Shown one piece after another: positions 60,119-64,000 of a stretch of DNA of 64,000 nt. The stretch spans positions 133,099-197,098 of the forward strand of contig JBGAVG010000004.1 of NCBI GenBank assembly GCA_044228245.1, in the 5' to 3' direction. Source of the DNA: Methylotenera_A sp044228245. GTDB taxonomy: Bacteria; Pseudomonadota; Gammaproteobacteria; Burkholderiales; Methylophilaceae. The stretch's first letter is position 1. Each line of letters opens with the position of its first letter. A program made the translations under genes and the position numbers. Below the pieces are notes generated by a model, which was not told where the DNA came from, ran no database searches, and saw nothing but the letters and a program-made list of their open reading frames with translations.

Positions 60119-62620
60119 ATGATGAAATCCGATAGCAAACCCTCTTCAACGTCTTCTAAAACGCAAGCGCTACCTAAGCTTACTCCCGTTAAACAGGCCT
60201 TACAAAACCATCTTATTTTTTCTACTTTCAAGACTAGTGAGGCTGCGACGCCGCGCGATTGGTACGATGCGGCTGCGTACACGGTGCGTGACCATGTGGT
60301 TGAGCGCTGGGTAAAAACAGCTGATTCGTATTATGAGCATGATCCGAAGCGTGTATATTATTTATCTCTAGAGTTTTTAATTGGGCGCATGCTCACCAAT
60401 GCTGCACTGAATTTGGGCATGAAAGAAGAGTTAAGCGACGGATTGAGTGCATTAGGGCGTGATTTAGAAAACACTGCGGAAATAGAGCATGATGCAGCGC
60501 TGGGTAATGGCGGCTTGGGACGTTTGGCGGCCTGCTTTTTAGATTCGATGGCGACGATGGATATTCCTGCAACAGGCTATGGTATCCGATATGAATACGG
60601 CATGTTTAAACAAGCAATAGAGCATGGTCAGCAAGTGGAAAATCCTGATAATTGGCTGCGTTATGGCAATATTTGGGAATTTCAACGACCTGAATCGACC
60701 TACGTAATTAAATTTTATGGGCGCGTCATTCAAGTACCAGAAAACAATCACGGCATCACACATCACTGGGTGGACGCAGAGCATGTGGTGGCCATGGCTT
60801 ACGATATGCCTGTGCCAGGCTATGGTACGGAAACCGTGAACAGTTTGCGGCTGTGGTCAGCCAAGGCGTCACGCGAGTTCGATTTGCGCCATTTTAACGA
60901 CGGTAATTATGAACGCGCGGTGGAAGAGCGCAATAGCACAGAGAATATTTCAAAAGTTCTATATCCAAATGATGTTTGTGAATTAGGTAAAGAACTACGT
61001 TTGAAGCAGCAATATTTCTTTGTATCAGCTTCAATCCAGGATATTCTGCGCCGCTTTTTAAGCGCGCACGAGATGAAAAAACCGGCAGATTGGCAATTGT
61101 TACCAGAGAAGATTGCGATTCAACTCAATGACACACATCCTTCTATTGGTGTGGCCGAGATGATGCATCAATTGGTAGACGTACACCATTTGAACTGGGA
61201 TTTTGCCTGGGGTTTGGTAAACAAGATTTTTGCTTACACAAACCATACATTAATGCCAGAAGCTTTAGAGACTTGGTCTGTTGGGCTTTTTGGCACTTTG
61301 TTGCCGCGACATTTGGAAATCATCTACGAAATCAATCATCGATTTTTAACCATGGTCAATCATCATTTCCCTGGTGATATTGATTTAATCAATCGTGTGT
61401 CAATTGTTGATGAATCGCACGGCCGTCGCATTCGTATGGCGCATCTGGCGGTAGTGGGCAGTCACACTGTGAACGGCGTGGCAGCATTGCATAGTGATTT
61501 GCTGAAAACGACCTTGTTTGCGGATTTCCATAAAATCTACCCGGGTAAATTCACCAACGTGACTAACGGCATTACGCCGCGGCGCTGGTTGAACCAGGCC
61601 AATCCCGGTTTGACAAGCTTGATTGGAAAAGCGATTGGCGATGGTTTCCAAAAAGATTTAACCCAGCTGGTGAAATTGACGCCTTTGGCGGATGATAAGG
61701 ATTTCAGGAAAGCGTTCCGTGCAGTGAAGCATGCCAACAAACAACGCCTGGCCGAAAAAATCAAATCACGCACCAATATTACCGTGAACCCAAATAGCTT
61801 GTTTGATGTGCAGATTAAGCGTATTCATGAATATAAGCGCCAACTGTTGAACGTGCTGCACGTGATTACGCTGTACAACCGTATTCGCAGGGGCGAGAAA
61901 GGCATTACGCCACGTACGGTGATATTTGGCGGTAAAGCAGCGCCAGGTTACTGGATGGCCAAGCTCATCATTCGCTTGATTAACGATGTGGCGTTGATTG
62001 TGAACGAGGATCCTGCCATCGGCGACAAGCTCAAAGTGGTGTTTTATCCAAATTATGAGGTTTCGGCTGCCGAGATTTTGTTCCCCGGAAGCGACCTGTC
62101 CGAGCAGATTTCAACTGCGGGCACCGAAGCCAGCGGCACTGGTAATATGAAGATGGCACTGAACGGCGCATTAACCATTGGCACGCTGGATGGCGCCAAC
62201 GTGGAGATTAAGGAGGAAGTGGGTGATGCTAATATCTTTATATTCGGCTTGACTACGCAACAGGTAGCTGATGTTAAAGCCAGCGCATACAATCCGCGTC
62301 ATTATTACAATCAAAACTCAGAGTTGAAAGAAGTGCTGGATATGATTGCAACCGGGTTCTTTTCTGTCGAAGAACCTAACCGCTATCAAGCGATTGTCGA
62401 TAACTTGCTGAATAATGGCGATAATTACTTGTTGCTGGCCGACTACGAAAGCTATATTGCGATGCAGGAGGAAGTTGGTCGCGTGTATCAGGATCAGGAG
62501 GAGTGGTCGAGAAGGGCCATATTGAACGTGGCGCGCATGGCTAAATTCTCAAGCGATAGAACGATAGGTGAATACGCCAAAAACATCTGGCAGGTAGAGT
62601 CCCTAAAAGCTAAAAAATAA
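60119..62620 (+). CDS. glgP: Glycogen/alpha-glucan phosphorylase
   Basis: 833 residues. NGGLGRLAACFLDSMATM (near 124), the KRIHEYKRQLLNVLHV phosphorylase signature (near 560) and EASGTGNMKMALNGALTIGTLDGANVEI with the PLP lysine (near 680) are present. It releases glucose 1-phosphate from glycogen using inorganic phosphate. No glgA/B/C lies nearby. The ATG has AGG a few bases upstream. Confidence 0.96.
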   Translation: MMKSDSKPSSTSSKTQALPKLTPVKQALQNHLIFSTFKTSEAATPRDWYDAAAYTVRDHVVERWVKTADSYYEHDPKRVYYLSLEFLIGRMLTNAALNLGMKEELSDGLSALGRDLENTAEIEHDAALGNGGLGRLAACFLDSMATMDIPATGYGIRYEYGMFKQAIEHGQQVENPDNWLRYGNIWEFQRPESTYVIKFYGRVIQVPENNHGITHHWVDAEHVVAMAYDMPVPGYGTETVNSLRLWSAKASREFDLRHFNDGNYERAVEERNSTENISKVLYPNDVCELGKELRLKQQYFFVSASIQDILRRFLSAHEMKKPADWQLLPEKIAIQLNDTHPSIGVAEMMHQLVDVHHLNWDFAWGLVNKIFAYTNHTLMPEALETWSVGLFGTLLPRHLEIIYEINHRFLTMVNHHFPGDIDLINRVSIVDESHGRRIRMAHLAVVGSHTVNGVAALHSDLLKTTLFADFHKIYPGKFTNVTNGITPRRWLNQANPGLTSLIGKAIGDGFQKDLTQLVKLTPLADDKDFRKAFRAVKHANKQRLAEKIKSRTNITVNPNSLFDVQIKRIHEYKRQLLNVLHVITLYNRIRRGEKGITPRTVIFGGKAAPGYWMAKLIIRLINDVALIVNEDPAIGDKLKVVFYPNYEVSAAEILFPGSDLSEQISTAGTEASGTGNMKMALNGALTIGTLDGANVEIKEEVGDANIFIFGLTTQQVADVKASAYNPRHYYNQNSELKEVLDMIATGFFSVEEPNRYQAIVDNLLNNGDNYLLLADYESYIAMQEEVGRVYQDQEEWSRRAILNVARMAKFSSDRTIGEYAKNIWQVESLKAKK

Positions 62621-62691
62621 CGTAAACTTATTGGGGTGTAACTCGTTGTACTGATCGCATGCTCACTATACAACTTAAAGGACATCTCAAT

Positions 62692-63375
62692 ATGAAACGT
62701 TTCTTATCAATGGCGTTGCTCGCCCTATTTGTCACGCATGCCAATGCGCTCAGCGTAAGTGATTTAAGCAATGCCGAAGCCAGTGGCGGCTTAAAAGAAG
62801 CGCTGACGCAAGGCATCGGCAAAGCCATTTCCAGCTTGGGCGCACCCGATGGCTTTTTGGGCAACAAAGAAGTCAAGATTCCTTTGCCGAAATCTCTGAA
62901 AAAGATTGAAAAAGGCATGAAGCTGATGGGCATGGGCAAGCAATCGGACGAACTGGTGTTAAAAATGAACCGCGCGGCCGAAGCGGCCGTGCCTGAGGCC
63001 AGGGCTTTGCTGGTGGATTCAGTGAAGAAAATGACGCTGGCAGACGCTAAAGCAATCCTTACTGGCCCCGAAGATGCCGCTACGCAATACTTTAAAAAAA
63101 CCACCTCTGCGCAAATGGCCGAGAAATTTTTGCCCATTGTGAAAAAGGCGACTGAAAATGTTCAATTGGCAGAGAGCTATAACAAGTATGCTGAAATGGG
63201 CAGTAAATTTGGCGTGGTGAAAAAAGAAGACGCCAAAATCGAGCAGTATGTGACGAACAAGGCTTTGGATGGCGTGTATCTGATGATTGCCAAAGAAGAG
63301 GCCGCGATTCGTAAAGACCCGGTTGGTCAGGCCAGCAGCTTGATCAAAAAGGTGTTTGGCGCGATAGGCAAATAA
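62692..63375 (+). CDS. DUF4197 exported protein
   Basis: 227 residues from ATG 62692, which has AAAGGA upstream and begins with a signal peptide (MKRFLSMALLALFVTHANA). The mature protein is helical with the DUF4197 family pattern: SGGLKEALTQGIGKAISSLG, EVKIPLPKSLKKIEKGMKLMGMG, AVPEARALLVDSVKKMT and a C-terminal YVTNKALDGVYLMIAKEEAAIRKDP. Periplasmic; function unknown. A terminator follows. Confidence 0.85.
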   Translation: MKRFLSMALLALFVTHANALSVSDLSNAEASGGLKEALTQGIGKAISSLGAPDGFLGNKEVKIPLPKSLKKIEKGMKLMGMGKQSDELVLKMNRAAEAAVPEARALLVDSVKKMTLADAKAILTGPEDAATQYFKKTTSAQMAEKFLPIVKKATENVQLAESYNKYAEMGSKFGVVKKEDAKIEQYVTNKALDGVYLMIAKEEAAIRKDPVGQASSLIKKVFGAIGK

Positions 63376-63406
63376 TTCAGAAATAGCGAGCAATTAAGCT
63401 TATTTT

Positions 63407-63433
63407 TGGGCCCCTAAGTTTAGGGGCTTATTT
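63407..63433 (+). terminator. Rho-independent terminator of the DUF4197 gene
   Basis: GCCCCTAA (63410-63417), loop GT, TTAGGGGC (63420-63427), then TTATTTTTT. Confidence 0.9.
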
Positions 63434-63471
63434 TTTATTGGCGTTATCTAATAAAAATTTCCGAATACTGT

Positions 63472-63502
63472 TTGACACAAATGACTATAGTTTGCTATAG
63501 TC
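63472..63502 (+). promoter_or_regulatory. Promoter of initiator tRNA and probably the rRNA operon
   Basis: TTGACA (63472-63477), 18-bp spacer, TATAGT (63496-63501). A perfect inverted repeat, GACTATAG (63483-63490) with CTATAGTC (63495-63502), covers the -10. The tRNA begins about 33 bp downstream of the box. Confidence 0.75.
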
Positions 63503-63534
63503 TCATCTCTCGGCGGCATGTACGTCGAATCGGA

Positions 63535-63611
63535 CGCGGGATGGAGCAGTCTGGCAGCTCGTCGGGCTCATAACCCGAAGGTCACAGGTTCAAATCCTGT
63601 TCCCGCAACCA
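63535..63611 (+). tRNA. Initiator tRNA-Met (fMet, anticodon CAU)
   Basis: 77 bases, encoded CCA at 63609-63611. The anticodon CAT is at 63569-63571 in the loop CTCATAA. Initiator hallmarks are visible: a C1-A72 mismatch at the acceptor end (CGCGGG against CCCGCA) and three GC pairs (GGG/CCC) in the anticodon stem. The T-arm GGTTCAAATCC is standard. Confidence 0.97.
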
Positions 63612-63976
63612 AGATTCTGGAGTGAATAAATTCGAAAATTTAGATTTTGGAATTTATTCTTTTTAAGAATACGCTCTTTAACAAACTGAACGACTGATAA
63701 GTGTGGGTGTTTGTAGTTAAGACGCTTGCTTAGACGCAACGAATGCTTGGCTTTGTAAAAGGTTAAGAATGTTTTGTTGTATGGTTTATGCAAGACTCAA
63801 GATACAAATGCTTACACTTAGATTTATGACAAGTATGTAAATAGTTTGCTCAAGTTAAATTGGGCAGACGACAAGACACACCTTGAAATGAATTTGAGTA
63901 CTCAACCTAAATTTCTTAGGTTGATAAAGCAAAGCGAAATACCACCTCGCAAGAGGAAAAAAGTAATAGTCATATT
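63612..63976 (+). other. rRNA operon leader region
   Basis: About 365 bp with no coding gene. It holds a hairpin GAATAAATTC (63624-63633) with GAATTTATTC (63650-63659) followed by T5, which could end the tRNA transcript or be an RNase III site. It also has a boxA antitermination element, GCTCTTTAACA at 63673-63683, and hairpin CAACCTAA/TTAGGTTG near 63903-63924 in the pre-16S leader. A promoter other than that before the tRNA was not evident. Confidence 0.7.
63673..63683 (+). promoter_or_regulatory. rrn boxA antitermination site
   Basis: GCTCTTTAACA matches the boxA of rRNA leaders that recruits NusB/NusE and, with SuhB, lets RNA polymerase pass terminators in the rRNA operon. Confidence 0.85.
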
Positions 63977-64000
63977 AAACTGAAGAGTTTGATCATGGCT
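63977..64000 (+). rRNA. rrs: 16S rRNA gene, 5' end only
   Basis: The window ends in AAACTGAAGAGTTTGATC followed by ATGGCT, the conserved beginning of 16S rRNA (the 27F primer region). Only about 24 bases are visible; the remainder lies beyond the window. Confidence 0.97.

Noticed and set aside
63590..63793. Minus-strand 67-residue frame in the rRNA leader
   Set aside because: It overlaps the tRNA and boxA and has no coding features.
1..64000. CRISPR arrays, prophage or transposase genes
   Set aside because: No regularly spaced direct repeats, no phage proteins and no transposase sequences were seen.

Overview
This window reads as chromosomal DNA of a betaproteobacterium. I favour a methylotroph-like relative of the Methylophilaceae, from the style of the proteins and the gene order (iscR-iscS-iscU-iscA-hscBA-fdx; rpoE-rseABC-mucD; lepA-lepB-rnc-era-recO-pdxJ-acpS). 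That placement is an inference: only the first bases of a 16S rRNA gene lie inside the window. Coding density is high. There is no prophage, no transposase gene and no CRISPR array.

Layout. 1-4.1 kb: a HAD phosphatase cut by the window edge, a SemiSWEET transporter, a PAP2 phosphatase, a zinc phospholipase C-like protein and a GT4 glycosyltransferase. 4.1-16.1 kb: a phosphate block with pstSCAB-phoU, a DUF47-pit pair, aqpS-arsC (arsenate detoxification) and, after prfB-lysS, an OprP/OprO-type porin. Repeats of TGTCAT phased at 11 bp (Pho boxes) precede pstS, DUF47-pit, the porin and, at 53 kb, ppk. 16.2-24.5 kb: carbonic anhydrase and the complete Fe-S assembly operon, with a second cysteine desulfurase, an adjacent cysE, and a 276-bp inverted-repeat element wedged exactly between hscB and hscA. 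24.5-35.2 kb: housekeeping genes (trmJ, suhB, mutS, a SlyD-like isomerase, yaiI, rhlE, a nuclease, nadB) and two kinds of short structured repeat.

35.2-39.6 kb: the envelope-stress operon rpoE-rseA-rseB-rseC-mucD. 39.7-45.2 kb: an accessory stretch between mucD and lepA, with two small exported proteins, a large exported orphan, and a four-gene operon of an alpha/beta hydrolase plus the three AmmeMemoRadiSam genes (radical SAM enzyme, AMMECR1, MEMO). A near-identical 30-bp direct repeat lies on both sides of that operon. 45.2-53.0 kb: lepA to tcdA, all on the plus strand. 53.0-57.7 kb: a polyphosphate block (ppk, sixA, ppx) that also holds a lysine/alanine/proline-rich protein with a ribbon-helix-helix-like C-terminus and a perfect 39-bp palindrome at its start. 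58-64 kb: htpG, glgP, a DUF4197 protein, initiator tRNA-Met and the leader and first bases of an rRNA operon.

The main theme is phosphate: uptake across both membranes, storage and release of polyphosphate, and disposal of arsenate that enters through phosphate carriers. The most unusual items are the composite repeat inside the isc operon, the palindrome plus DNA-binding-like protein between sixA and ppx, and the repeat-flanked AmmeMemoRadiSam operon. The last is a known but functionally obscure gene trio.
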